Position numbers and translations under genes: made by a program | The notes under the pieces: generated by a model | The model's input: only the letters and a program-made list of their open reading frames with translations | Told to the model about the DNA's origin: nothing | Databases searched by the model: none | Shown here: positions 35,349 to 43,863 of the stretch, piece after piece | Numbering within the stretch: position 1 is the first letter of the stretch | Layout of the letters: every line of letters starts with the position of its first letter | From: Hoeflea sp. 108 | GTDB lineage: Bacteria; Pseudomonadota; Alphaproteobacteria; Rhizobiales; Rhizobiaceae | Length of the DNA: 64,000 nucleotides | Direction: 5' to 3' | NCBI RefSeq assembly: GCF_000372965.1 | Contig: NZ_KB890025.1 | Location: forward strand, 310,001 to 374,000

Positions 35349-36602
35349 CTAATGTGCGATGCCGGAGCCGGCGGCTTCGTCGAGCAGCCGCCCGGTGACG
35401 AAGCGGTCGAGATCGAATGGCCGGCTGATGTCGTGATGCCGGCCGGTGGCCAGCAGATGTGCCAGAAGCGTGCCGCCGGCCGGAATGGCCTTGAAGCCAC
35501 CGGTTCCCCAGCCGCAGTTGAGGAACAGGCCGGGCAGCGGCGACTCGCCGATGATGGGCGAGGAATCAGGCACCACGTCGACGATGCCCGCCCATTGCCG
35601 CATCAGCTTGAGCTGGCCAAAAGCCGGGAACATTTCGAGCAGCCCGGCGATCACCCCTTCGAGCGTCGGCAAATTGCCGCGCTGGCCGTAGGACGGGATG
35701 CGGTCGAGCGCCCCGCCGATCACCATCTCGCCCTTGTCCGACTGGCTGACATAGACGCCAGGCCCGGGCGACAGCACCACCGTGTCGAGGATCGGCTTGA
35801 CCGGCTCGGACACACAGGCCTGCAGCGCATAGGAGTTGATCGGCAGGCGGAAGCCGGCCTTGGCCGAAAGCACCGAGGAATGGCCTGCCACCGCCATGCC
35901 GATACGCTCGGCGCGCATGGTGCCGCGCGTGGTCTGCACCCCGCGGCAGCGTCCGCCCTCGACGATGAAGTCGGTGACCTCGCAGTTCTGGATGATGTCG
36001 ACGCCAAGCCGGCTTGCCCCGCGTGCGTAGCCCCAGGCCACCGCATCGTGGCGCGCCGTGCCTGCCCTGCCCTGCCAGACGCCGCCGAAGACGGGAAAGC
36101 GCGCATCGGGCTCGAAATTGTAGATCGGCGCGACGCGCCTGACATCCTCCGGCATGTAGAGTTCGGCGTCGGTGCCGTTGATCTGCATGGCGTTGACGGT
36201 ACGTGCCGCGATCTCCAGCTCGTTCATGCTGTGGCACAGCGTGACCATGCCGCGCTGCGACAGCATGACGTTGTAGTTCAGCTCCTTGGACAGGCCCTCG
36301 TAGAGCTTGTGCGCCAGCCCGTAGAGCGCCACGCTCTCAGGGTAATAATAGTTGGAGCGCACCACGGTCGTGTTGCGGCCGGTATTGCCGCCGCCGATCC
36401 AGCCCTTTTCAAGCACAGCGACATTGGTGATGCCATGCGCGCGGGCCAGATAATAAGCCGTAGCCAGGCCGTGTCCGCCGCCGCCGATGATGATGGCGTC
36501 GTAACTCGCCTTCGGCTCGGGCGACCTCCAGGCCGGCACCCAGCCCTTCTGGCCTGCCAGGCCTTCCTTGAACAGCGAAAAAGCGGAATATCGGCTGGTC
36601 AT
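35349..36602 (-). CDS. soxB: Sarcosine oxidase beta subunit SoxB
   Basis: A 417-residue DAO-type flavoprotein subunit. The FAD motif YDAIIIGGGGHGLATAYYLA lies near residues 34-53. H185 in TARHDAVAW matches the histidine that carries covalent FMN in heterotetrameric sarcosine oxidases. SoxB holds the substrate site for sarcosine. It is the first gene of soxBDAG and runs away from the divergent phytase-like gene. It supplies the last demethylation step to glycine in this island. Confidence 0.94.
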   Translation of the reverse strand: MTSRYSAFSLFKEGLAGQKGWVPAWRSPEPKASYDAIIIGGGGHGLATAYYLARAHGITNVAVLEKGWIGGGNTGRNTTVVRSNYYYPESVALYGLAHKLYEGLSKELNYNVMLSQRGMVTLCHSMNELEIAARTVNAMQINGTDAELYMPEDVRRVAPIYNFEPDARFPVFGGVWQGRAGTARHDAVAWGYARGASRLGVDIIQNCEVTDFIVEGGRCRGVQTTRGTMRAERIGMAVAGHSSVLSAKAGFRLPINSYALQACVSEPVKPILDTVVLSPGPGVYVSQSDKGEMVIGGALDRIPSYGQRGNLPTLEGVIAGLLEMFPAFGQLKLMRQWAGIVDVVPDSSPIIGESPLPGLFLNCGWGTGGFKAIPAGGTLLAHLLATGRHHDISRPFDLDRFVTGRLLDEAAGSGIAH

Positions 36603-36936
36603 TCGTTCATGTTTCCCGGTGTGGGCCGTACCCTAGGCTCGCCCGGCCAGTGCGAGGCTTGCGCCCCGCTCAACCAGGTCGTGGGTAAGTGCGGCCGAGG
36701 CAAGCGAGCTTGCGCGCGATTTCCGGACCTCCCCGATCAGCCCGCGAAACTAGTCGCAGTGTACACCAATGTCTAGATGAGAAAACTCTGTGTTGGAACG
36801 CCTGGTGGCAGAATGTCGGCACCGTCGGGCCGCGACGTCCACAGCTGTCACGAAACCATCATCCAGCTGTCATCGCGCTGAAATCTCGCTGCCGCAAACG
36901 GGATGCGCAATTCCGTTCAGGCAAAGAGGTTTCACC
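36603..36936. other. Divergent intergenic region (soxB / phytase-like gene)
   Basis: About 330 bases between two divergent genes. The right part holds a four-unit Pho box (36845-36884). No open frame with recognisable sequence was found, and no clear operator for soxB. Confidence 0.6.
36845..36884 (+). promoter_or_regulatory. Tandem Pho box (PhoB-type, four 11-bp-spaced units)
   Basis: Units CTGTCAC (36845), CCATCAT (36856), CTGTCAT (36867) and CTGAAAT (36878) recur exactly every 11 bp, each separated by 4 bp. This matches the PhoB direct-repeat pattern CTGTCAT-N4. It ends 52 nt before the ATG of the phytase-like gene, a suitable activation position. Confidence 0.8.
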
Positions 36937-39144
36937 ATGTCAGGCAACATGTCCCGCAAGCTCCTGCTCTTGACCACCGCGCTCGGTGTGTCGGCAGCGC
37001 TCCCCGCCAACGCCGCCGAAGTCTTCAACCGCATCGCCACCTTCCCCGTGGCCCAGAATCTGCCCGCCGATGTCGATCAGGCGACGGCCACGTCGTCGGA
37101 AATCATTGCGGCCTCCGAGGACGGCATGACGCTGGTCTATTCCGACAGCCCGCTGGGTGCGGTCGGCTTCGTCGACATCACCGATCCCAAGGCGCCGAAG
37201 GCTGCCGGCATCGTCAAGATCGAAGGCGAGCCGACCTCGGTGGTCATCGCCGGCGCCAAGGTTCTTGCCGGCGTCAACACGTCGAAGAGCAAGCAGGAGC
37301 CGTCTGGCAACCTGACGGTCATCGACCTCGCCTCCAAGAAGATCGACGCCAGCTGCGATCTTGGCGGCCAGCCCGATTCGGTTGCGCTCAGCAAGGACGG
37401 CAAGTTCCTCGCCATCGCCATCGAGAACGAGCGCGACGAAGAGCTGAACGACGGCGAGCTGCCGCAGCTTCCCGCAGGCTTCCTCAAGATCGTCTCGCTG
37501 AAGGACGGCGCGCCTGACTGCGCCACGATCAAGACCGTCGACATGACCGGCATCGCCAAGATCGCGCCCGAGGATCCGGAGCCGGAATTCGTGTCCTTCA
37601 ACGACAAGGGCGAGATCGCGGTTACGCTGCAGGAAAATAACCACGTCGCCATTGTCGATGCCGCGACCGGCAAGATCGTGTCGCATTTTTCGGCCGGCGA
37701 AGTGACGCTCGAGAAGGTCGACACCAAAAAGGACGGTGCGCTGAACTTCTCCGGCAAGATCGAAAACAGCCCGCGCGAGCCCGATGCCGTGAAGTGGCTT
37801 GACGACGACCGCCTCGTCGTCGCCAACGAAGGCGATTACAAGGGCGGCGCCCGCGGCTTCACCATCTTCTCCAGGACGGGCGATGTGCTGTTCGAGTCCG
37901 GTCCGTCCTTCGAATACCAGGCAGCAGCGGCCGGCCACTATCCCGAGCACCGCAACAAGAAGGGCATCGAGCCGGAAGGCCTCGAGGTCGCGACCTTCGG
38001 TTCCGACAAGCTGATCTTCGTCGCCGCCGAGCGCGCTTCGCTCGTCGGCGTCTACAAGGACACAGGCAAGGAGCCGGAATTCCAGCAACTGCTGCCCTCG
38101 GGCGTCGGCCCGGAAGGCCTTGTGGCGATCCCTGAGCGCAACCTGCTCGTCACAGCCAACGAGACCGATCTTGGCAAGGACGGCCTCGTCCGCTCGCATG
38201 TCATGGTCTACGAGCGCGCCGAGGGCACTGCCGCCTATCCGCACATCGTCTCGTCCTTCAAGGATGACGGTACGCCGATCGGCTGGGGCGCGCTTTCGGG
38301 CCTCGCCGCCGATCCGAAGGAGGCCGGCAAGCTCTACGCCGTGTCCGACTCGGTCTATCGTTCGCAGCCGTCGATCTACACCATCGACGCCACCAGGACC
38401 CCTGCCCTGATCACGGCCAAGACCGTCGTCACCCGTGATGGCGCGCCGGCTCAGAAGCTCGACCTCGAAGGCATCGTCTCCGACGGCAAGGATGGCTTCT
38501 GGCTGGCCTCGGAAGGCCGTAGCGACAAGTTGGTGCCGCATGCCGTCTACAAGGTCGACGCCAAGGGCGAGATCAAGGAAGAGGTGGCGTTCCCGGCTGA
38601 ACTGCTCGCCGGCGAGACCCGCTTCGGCCTCGAAGGCATCACGTCAATCGGCGAAGGCGACGACCTGACGCTGGTCATGGCCATGCAGCGCGAATGGGGC
38701 GACGATCCCAAGGGGCAGGTCAAGCTGCTCGCCTACAAGCCCAAGGCCAAGGAGTGGTCGGCGGTGCGCTATCCGCTCGAAGCCGCCGAGAAGGGCTGGG
38801 TCGGCCTGTCGGAAATCACCGCCCATGACGGCAAGCTCTTCATCATCGAGCGCGACAACCTGATCGGCCAGGAAGCCAAGAACAAGCGCGTCTACTCGGT
38901 GGCGCTCGAAGGCTTCAAACCGGTCAAGCTGGGCGGCGAGCTGCCGGTGGTCGAAAAGACGCTGGTGCGCGACCTCGTACCCGACCTCAAGGCCGCGACC
39001 AACGGCTATGTCGTCGACAAGGTCGAAGGTTTTGCCATCGACAAGGCGGGCGATGCCTATGTCGTCACTGACAATGACGGCGTCGAGGATTCCTCGGGCG
39101 AAACGCTGTTCCTGCGCCTCGGCAACATCGCTGCCATCAACTGA
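36937..39144 (+). CDS. Secreted phytase-like esterase/beta-propeller protein
   Basis: A 735-residue exported protein. The Sec signal peptide MSRKLLLLTTALGVSAALPANA is followed by two parts. Residues ~30-330 resemble a beta-propeller lactonase (VTLQENNHVAIVDAATGKIV). The C-terminal ~400 residues fit the phytase-like esterase family (LEGIVSDGKDGFWLASEGRS; FGLEGITSIG). Members are thought to hydrolyse phosphate or other esters outside the cytoplasm. ATG 36937 has AGAGG about 7 nt upstream; the longer frame from 36790 would read through the Pho box. A Pho box directly upstream suggests induction on phosphate starvation, consistent with scavenging of organic phosphate. A terminator follows. Confidence 0.82.
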   Translation: MSGNMSRKLLLLTTALGVSAALPANAAEVFNRIATFPVAQNLPADVDQATATSSEIIAASEDGMTLVYSDSPLGAVGFVDITDPKAPKAAGIVKIEGEPTSVVIAGAKVLAGVNTSKSKQEPSGNLTVIDLASKKIDASCDLGGQPDSVALSKDGKFLAIAIENERDEELNDGELPQLPAGFLKIVSLKDGAPDCATIKTVDMTGIAKIAPEDPEPEFVSFNDKGEIAVTLQENNHVAIVDAATGKIVSHFSAGEVTLEKVDTKKDGALNFSGKIENSPREPDAVKWLDDDRLVVANEGDYKGGARGFTIFSRTGDVLFESGPSFEYQAAAAGHYPEHRNKKGIEPEGLEVATFGSDKLIFVAAERASLVGVYKDTGKEPEFQQLLPSGVGPEGLVAIPERNLLVTANETDLGKDGLVRSHVMVYERAEGTAAYPHIVSSFKDDGTPIGWGALSGLAADPKEAGKLYAVSDSVYRSQPSIYTIDATRTPALITAKTVVTRDGAPAQKLDLEGIVSDGKDGFWLASEGRSDKLVPHAVYKVDAKGEIKEEVAFPAELLAGETRFGLEGITSIGEGDDLTLVMAMQREWGDDPKGQVKLLAYKPKAKEWSAVRYPLEAAEKGWVGLSEITAHDGKLFIIERDNLIGQEAKNKRVYSVALEGFKPVKLGGELPVVEKTLVRDLVPDLKAATNGYVVDKVEGFAIDKAGDAYVVTDNDGVEDSSGETLFLRLGNIAAIN

Positions 39145-39165
39145 GGCGCGACAGGCATGAAATGG

Positions 39166-39196
39166 AAAGGCCGCGGTGGCGACACGGCGGCCTTTT
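39166..39196. terminator. Hairpin terminator between convergent genes
   Basis: AAAGGCCGC (39166-39174) pairs perfectly with GCGGCCTTT (39187-39195). The A run on one side and T run on the other let it end transcription from both the phytase-like gene and the SorC gene. Confidence 0.8.
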
Positions 39197-39210
39197 CCGT
39201 TGATATCTGG

Positions 39211-40230
39211 TCAGGTGTCCTGTGCGGCGATCATGCGTCGGGCACTGTGCTCGTCGGTGATCAGAACCGTCGGCTTCACCAGCTTCATGGCGCCGAGCAG
39301 CGCGTCGATCTTATCGGTACCACCAGAGGTCAGGATGCGCAGCGGGGCCCGGCGGATGCGGTCGACATCGACGGACATGCCGAGCTCGTTGATCGGATGG
39401 TCGACCAGATTGCCGTCGCGGTCGAAGAAGTGGAACAAAAGGTCGCCCACAGCGCCCTTGGCCATAAGCTTCTCGCGCTCTGCCTCGGTCAGGAAGCCGC
39501 CGCGATAGAATGTCGAGGCCGACGCGATGTCGCCGACGCTGACCAGCACGGCATCGAGCGAATCGGCCAGCGCAAAAATTTCTGATAAGCCGCAGCGCTC
39601 GATCAGCGCACGCTTGGTCTCGATGCTGTCGACGACCGCAGGCGCCGGAATGAGATAGCCGTCGCCCTGGAAGGCCTGGGCGAAGCGCCAGGCGAACTCG
39701 GCCGGGTTGGTGCGGCGTGCGACGCCGACGCCGCCAAGCAGCGAGATGACGCGGAAATCGGCAAGCGGCTTGGCGCTGATATAGGGCAGCGTGCCGGTCA
39801 GCGTGCGACCCCAGCCAACGCCCACCGACATGCCCGACTTCATCGCCTCTGACAGATAGTCGCCTGTGGCGGCACCGATCGCCGGGATCGGGTCGGCGCC
39901 CTCGGCCGAAAGCGGGGCAACGATGGCGCGCTGCACGCCGAATATGCTTTCGAGCTCGCGCTCCTGCCTGACGATGTCGGACAGATCGCCCTCGATGGCG
40001 ATCTTGACTTCGTTGCGGGCGCGGGCCTCCGCCAGCATCCGGACCACGGTGACACGGCCGACGCCGAGCACCTCGGCGATGTCGTTCTGGGTCATCTGCT
40101 CGATGAAATACATCCAGGCGGCGCGCACGCGCAGCCGGTCGGCGCGGCTGTCGGTCGGCGCGTTCTCGGCCTCGTTAGCCGTCGCAATGCCACGCGTCTT
40201 GCCGCTCGAACCTTTGACGCCTTTGTTCAC
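39211..40230 (-). CDS. SorC-family (sugar-binding) transcriptional regulator
   Basis: A 339-residue regulator. The N-terminal helix-turn-helix (MTQNDIAEVLGVGRVTVVRM) is followed by the SorC/CggR effector domain (GMSVGVGWGRTLTGTLPYI). Family members sense phosphorylated sugars. The start is taken as GTG at 40230, which has GGGGGAA about 6 nt upstream; the TTG at 40266 has no good site. The gene is near a glucitol-family PTS operon, and two operons in this region share an upstream motif, so I infer that it controls both the PTS and the DRL-aco operon. The natural ligand might be methylerythritol phosphate or deoxyxylulose phosphate. Confidence 0.82.
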   Translation of the reverse strand: MNKGVKGSSGKTRGIATANEAENAPTDSRADRLRVRAAWMYFIEQMTQNDIAEVLGVGRVTVVRMLAEARARNEVKIAIEGDLSDIVRQERELESIFGVQRAIVAPLSAEGADPIPAIGAATGDYLSEAMKSGMSVGVGWGRTLTGTLPYISAKPLADFRVISLLGGVGVARRTNPAEFAWRFAQAFQGDGYLIPAPAVVDSIETKRALIERCGLSEIFALADSLDAVLVSVGDIASASTFYRGGFLTEAEREKLMAKGAVGDLLFHFFDRDGNLVDHPINELGMSVDVDRIRRAPLRILTSGGTDKIDALLGAMKLVKPTVLITDEHSARRMIAAQDT

Positions 40231-40513
40231 GCCGTTTCCCCCGCTTTGGTTTGCATCACTTTTCAAGGAACGGTGCCAAGGTCAAGCGCCGAGCAGCCGA
40301 CAACAGTTTGCAGTCCGAACCAAACAATGCTGCAATGCCAACAGCCGCCGCCGAAACGGGGAGTCGGTCGCCAGATGGCGAGAGGCCTTGGCCCAAAGTG
40401 CTAGACCTGTCGCCTGACATATTGGAACCGATTTCCGGGCGGTGCGTAGAGTGAAAGTGTAGGAGCGTCTGTGGTGCGTCCTGATGGGTGCTCGGCGCTC
40501 CCAGGAGCATGCC

Positions 40514-41296
40514 ATGCTGAGAAGCCTCTCCGAAGAGGTTGTCGTCAATATCAAGGACCGCCTGCGTGACATCAGGCATGTCGTGCGCGCCAGCCGCCAC
40601 GACAATCCCGGGGGGCCGCGCCGTCCGCCTGGGACCGAGCCGTTTTCGCCACCGGCCGAGATCGAGCGGCTGTTGGGTCGTGCCGCAAGCGTGGTCGACG
40701 ATACTTTGACGATGGCGGAGACCGTTTCGCTGTCGCTGCTGCCGATTGTGCGGCCCGACGATGGCGCGCGGCTGCATGGCTTCGATACCTATTTCGCCAC
40801 CGGCAGCTCGGCTGCGGTCGAGGGCGAGCGCCTGTTCCGCAGGGATCTTTATGCCGCGCTGAAGGCCTGGTCGCGCCAGCGGAGCGAAGCGGCCCCCCTG
40901 CTCCACGAGGCCGGTTTCTCGCAGGCCCATCTCGACATCCGCCGCCGCTATGGCGAGCTGCTGGCAGGGATGCGCGCGGCAACTCCTGATGGCAAGCTGG
41001 AGGCGGTTGCCGCGGTTGCCGCAGCTGTTCTGGTCGAATTGCTGCTGAGCCAGTCGTTGTCGGCCGGCGCCGAAGCCAACGAGGCTTATCCGACGCTGTT
41101 GCCGCTGGCGCCCGTGGCGCTCGCGGCCGGTATCGCAACGCTGTCGCCCTCGGGATTGAGCGACGCCGATCTGCTGGAGGCCGCCGGTCTGGTGGTCGAG
41201 GCTCGTCGCGACCGCATCGTGCGTGCGCTCGATGGCGACGATCCGGTTTCCGACCTCACCGACATCTTCCGGGTGCTGCTGGCGCATTTGCCATAG
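40514..41296 (+). CDS. Protein of unknown function beside the PTS operon
   Basis: A 260-residue protein that I do not recognise. ATG 40514 has AGGAG 8 nt upstream (the ORF could start at 40484). It is mostly helical: an amphipathic N-terminal segment (EEVVVNIKDRLRDIRHVVRA), a proline/glycine-rich link at about 34-50, and a hydrophobic stretch near 165-185 (EAVAAVAAAVLVELLLS), without a signal peptide. Base composition matches its neighbours. It is convergent with the HPr-EI gene and divergent from the SorC gene, so it is probably transcribed alone. Its place in the PTS cluster is the only clue to function. Confidence 0.6.
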   Translation: MLRSLSEEVVVNIKDRLRDIRHVVRASRHDNPGGPRRPPGTEPFSPPAEIERLLGRAASVVDDTLTMAETVSLSLLPIVRPDDGARLHGFDTYFATGSSAAVEGERLFRRDLYAALKAWSRQRSEAAPLLHEAGFSQAHLDIRRRYGELLAGMRAATPDGKLEAVAAVAAAVLVELLLSQSLSAGAEANEAYPTLLPLAPVALAAGIATLSPSGLSDADLLEAAGLVVEARRDRIVRALDGDDPVSDLTDIFRVLLAHLP

Positions 41297-41339
41297 GGCG
41301 CTGCCTATTCCGCAGGATAGATCAGCCCAGAGAAACGGC

Positions 41340-43322
41340 TTATGCCCCCAGCTCGGCGATCCTCTTCTTCGCCCGATGGATCGAGGCCGGGCTCATCGAC
41401 AGCTCGGTCAGGCCCATGCGCAGGAATTCGGGGATGAGATCCGGCCGCCCGGCTGCCTCGCCGCACATGCCGACCATGATGCCAGCCGCCACTCCTGCCC
41501 GTGCCGTCATCTCGATCGCCGACATGACAGCGACATTGGTGACGTCATTGAGCTTGGCGACAGTCGGGTTCAGCCGGTCGGCAGCCATGATGTACTGGGT
41601 GAGGTCGTTGGTGCCGATGGAGAAGAAGGCGACTTCCTTCGCGAGCGCTGGCGCGATCAGCACCGCCGCGGGCGTCTCGATCATCACGCCGAGCTGGAAC
41701 TCGCCGAAGGCGACCTTCTCGGCGGCCAGTTCGGCCTTGCAGGTTTCGATCAGCGCGCGGGCGGCGCGCACTTCGCCGACGTCGGCGACCATCGGCAACA
41801 TCACCTTGACATTGCCATGGACGGCAGCGCGCAGGAGAGCCCTGAGCTGCGGCTTGAAGATGTCTGGCCGGTCGAGACACATGCGGATGCCGCGCCAGCC
41901 GAGGAACGGGTTCTCCTCGTCGGGAAATTCGATTCCCGAGATCGGCTTGTCGCCGCCGATGTCGAGCGTGCGCACGATGACGGGATGGGGTGCAAACGCC
42001 TTGGCCAGTGCTGCATAGGTCTCGGCCTGCATGTCTTCCGACGGCAGGTGCATGTGCCGCATGAACAATAGTTCGGTGCGGAACAGGCCGACACCCATCG
42101 CGCCGGCCTCGCGGGCTGCGTCGATCTCTTCGAGCGAGCCGATATTGGCGGCCACTTCGATGACCGTCCCGTCGGCGCGGCGCGGGGTGGTGTCGCGAAA
42201 CGCCTTCAGCGCCTCGCGCTCACGGGCGGCTTCATCGATGCGGGCGCGGAAGCCGGTGAGAACAGAGCCCTCGGGGTTGGCGACGACATGACCACGGTGG
42301 CCGTCGAGTGCGATCTCGCGCGCCTTGCCGAGTTCGTGGACCTGCGGGCCCATGCCGAGCACGGCTGGGATGCCATGGGCGCGGGCGATGATGGCGATGT
42401 GGGAGGTAGCGCCGCCATGGCCGCAGACGATGCCGCCGATGCGCTTGAGCGGCGCGCGCGCCAGGTCCCAGGCGCCGATGTCCTCGGCGATCAGGATGGC
42501 GCCCTCGGGGATGTCGTCGAGGCTGGCATCTGCCTGGCCGAGCAGCGCCAGGCAGATCTGGCGGCCCACCGACTGCACGTCATCGGCGCGGGCGTTCAGA
42601 TAGGAGTCGTTGACCTGGCCGAACTGGGCAGCGATCCGAGTGGCGGCGCCGATAACTGCTGTCACCGCATCGCTGCCGGTGTTGATGGCTGTGACCACCT
42701 CGTCGCGCAACTCGTCGTCGGCGGCGATGTCACGCAGGGCGGCGATGATGCCGCGGTCGTTGGCCGAAAGAGCATCGGAGGCGAGGGAAGCGTTCATGCG
42801 CGCCTGAACGACCTCGACCGCGTCGGTGAAGCGGACGAGTTCTGCTTCCATCTCGCCGACCGAAAGCTTGCGGCGCTCTGGCTTGATCTCGGGCGGGAAG
42901 TGGGCGAAAGCGGCGCCGACAGCATAACCTTCGCTGGCAGCTACACCCTTCAGCGCGCCCGAAATCTCTTCCTCTACAGCCGCCGGCTTGGCCGGCTCGA
43001 TCTTGAGCGTCACGCCCACGGCGGCCGCGGCATCAGGCTCGGCCGGGGCCTGTTCTTCGGCAAGACCGGCAAGCGGGTTTTCGAGATAGCCGATCAGCGC
43101 TTCCACGGCCTCGATCTCGTCGGCGCCCCTGGTGCGGATCGTCACCTCGTCGTTTTCCTTGACGGCGAGCAGCATCAGCTTGACCGCACTCTTGGCGCTG
43201 GCCGACTTGCCGTCCTTGACGATCTCGACCTCGCTTTCGAAGCTCTTGGCGAGCTTGACGAAACGGGTGGCGGGGCGGGCGTGCAGCCCTTCATGCACTC
43301 TGACGATCGTCGAGCGTTCCAT
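41340..43322 (-). CDS. PTS phosphocarrier HPr-enzyme I fusion
   Basis: A 660-residue fusion. Residues 1-88 are HPr, with the phospho-acceptor H14 in VHEGLHARPAT. After a linker (about 89-120) comes enzyme I: the phosphohistidine loop CGHGGATSHIAIIARAHGIP has H308, and the PEP-binding TIM barrel contains GVGLFRTELLF and a late GMCGEAAG. It takes phosphate from PEP and passes it through its own HPr to the glucitol-type EIIA. Rhizobiales usually carry only the regulatory PTS-Ntr, so this dedicated pair makes the transporter self-sufficient. ATG 43322 marks the end of the operon gutM-srlA-srlE-srlB-this gene. The frame stays open upstream past the separate EIIA gene in another frame, which is not coding. 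Confidence 0.9.
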   Translation of the reverse strand: MERSTIVRVHEGLHARPATRFVKLAKSFESEVEIVKDGKSASAKSAVKLMLLAVKENDEVTIRTRGADEIEAVEALIGYLENPLAGLAEEQAPAEPDAAAAVGVTLKIEPAKPAAVEEEISGALKGVAASEGYAVGAAFAHFPPEIKPERRKLSVGEMEAELVRFTDAVEVVQARMNASLASDALSANDRGIIAALRDIAADDELRDEVVTAINTGSDAVTAVIGAATRIAAQFGQVNDSYLNARADDVQSVGRQICLALLGQADASLDDIPEGAILIAEDIGAWDLARAPLKRIGGIVCGHGGATSHIAIIARAHGIPAVLGMGPQVHELGKAREIALDGHRGHVVANPEGSVLTGFRARIDEAAREREALKAFRDTTPRRADGTVIEVAANIGSLEEIDAAREAGAMGVGLFRTELLFMRHMHLPSEDMQAETYAALAKAFAPHPVIVRTLDIGGDKPISGIEFPDEENPFLGWRGIRMCLDRPDIFKPQLRALLRAAVHGNVKVMLPMVADVGEVRAARALIETCKAELAAEKVAFGEFQLGVMIETPAAVLIAPALAKEVAFFSIGTNDLTQYIMAADRLNPTVAKLNDVTNVAVMSAIEMTARAGVAAGIMVGMCGEAAGRPDLIPEFLRMGLTELSMSPASIHRAKKRIAELGA

Positions 43323-43369
43323 GTCCGGTCTCTTGTTCGTGTTCACTATAGCCGCGTCGGGCGCGGCGA

Positions 43370-43750
43370 TCAGCGGCCGATTGTGATGGCGGCGCCGGTT
43401 TTCAGCGCGGCGACGAGGACCTCGCCTTCGATAACGGAGGCGCAGATTTCGCCCGGCCGTTCGGCAGCGTTGGCGCCGTTGAAATTGATGACCACGTGGC
43501 CGATCTCGCGCACCTTGTTCCAGGCGCTGTCGCCCATGGCGGTGATGGTGCCTTGCAACTCGCCGATGGCGATGGTTTCGCCGACTGTTGGCGCCGCGTC
43601 GCTGGGGCCGACCTCGGTCTTGTGCAGCACCGATACCTCCGCCAGTTCCGGCGGGGCGCCGTCGGCGAACAGGATCAGCACGCCGCCTTCGGCCAGCTCT
43701 GCCACCTCCGGTCCGATTGCCGTGATGTGCGTCTTGAGATGAACCGACAT
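43370..43750 (-). CDS. srlB: PTS glucitol/sorbitol-family EIIA component (SrlB)
   Basis: A 126-residue EIIA of the Gut family. H43 in EVSVLHKTEVG sits where the phosphorylated histidine is found in SrlB, and DSAWNKVREIGHVVINFNGA is family-typical. It receives phosphate from the HPr part of the neighbouring fusion and passes it to the EIIB cysteine. ATG 43750 has AAGG about 8 nt upstream. It lies between srlE and the HPr-EI gene in the PTS operon. Confidence 0.9.
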   Translation of the reverse strand: MSVHLKTHITAIGPEVAELAEGGVLILFADGAPPELAEVSVLHKTEVGPSDAAPTVGETIAIGELQGTITAMGDSAWNKVREIGHVVINFNGANAAERPGEICASVIEGEVLVAALKTGAAITIGR

Positions 43751-43863
43751 GATCGAAGCCTTTTTTCTGGGCCCGGGCCGAAATGCTGTCCGGGCGGTAT
43801 TCGTTTCGCCGGCTTGGCCGGACGGTGAGGCGCCCGGCGGCACAGGTGCCGCCGGGCAATGTC

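Noticed and set aside
43323..43859. A natural EIIA-HPr-EI fusion suggested by the open frame upstream of HPr.
   Set aside because: The upstream part is in a different frame from the real EIIA, which has its own start, ribosome site and stop.
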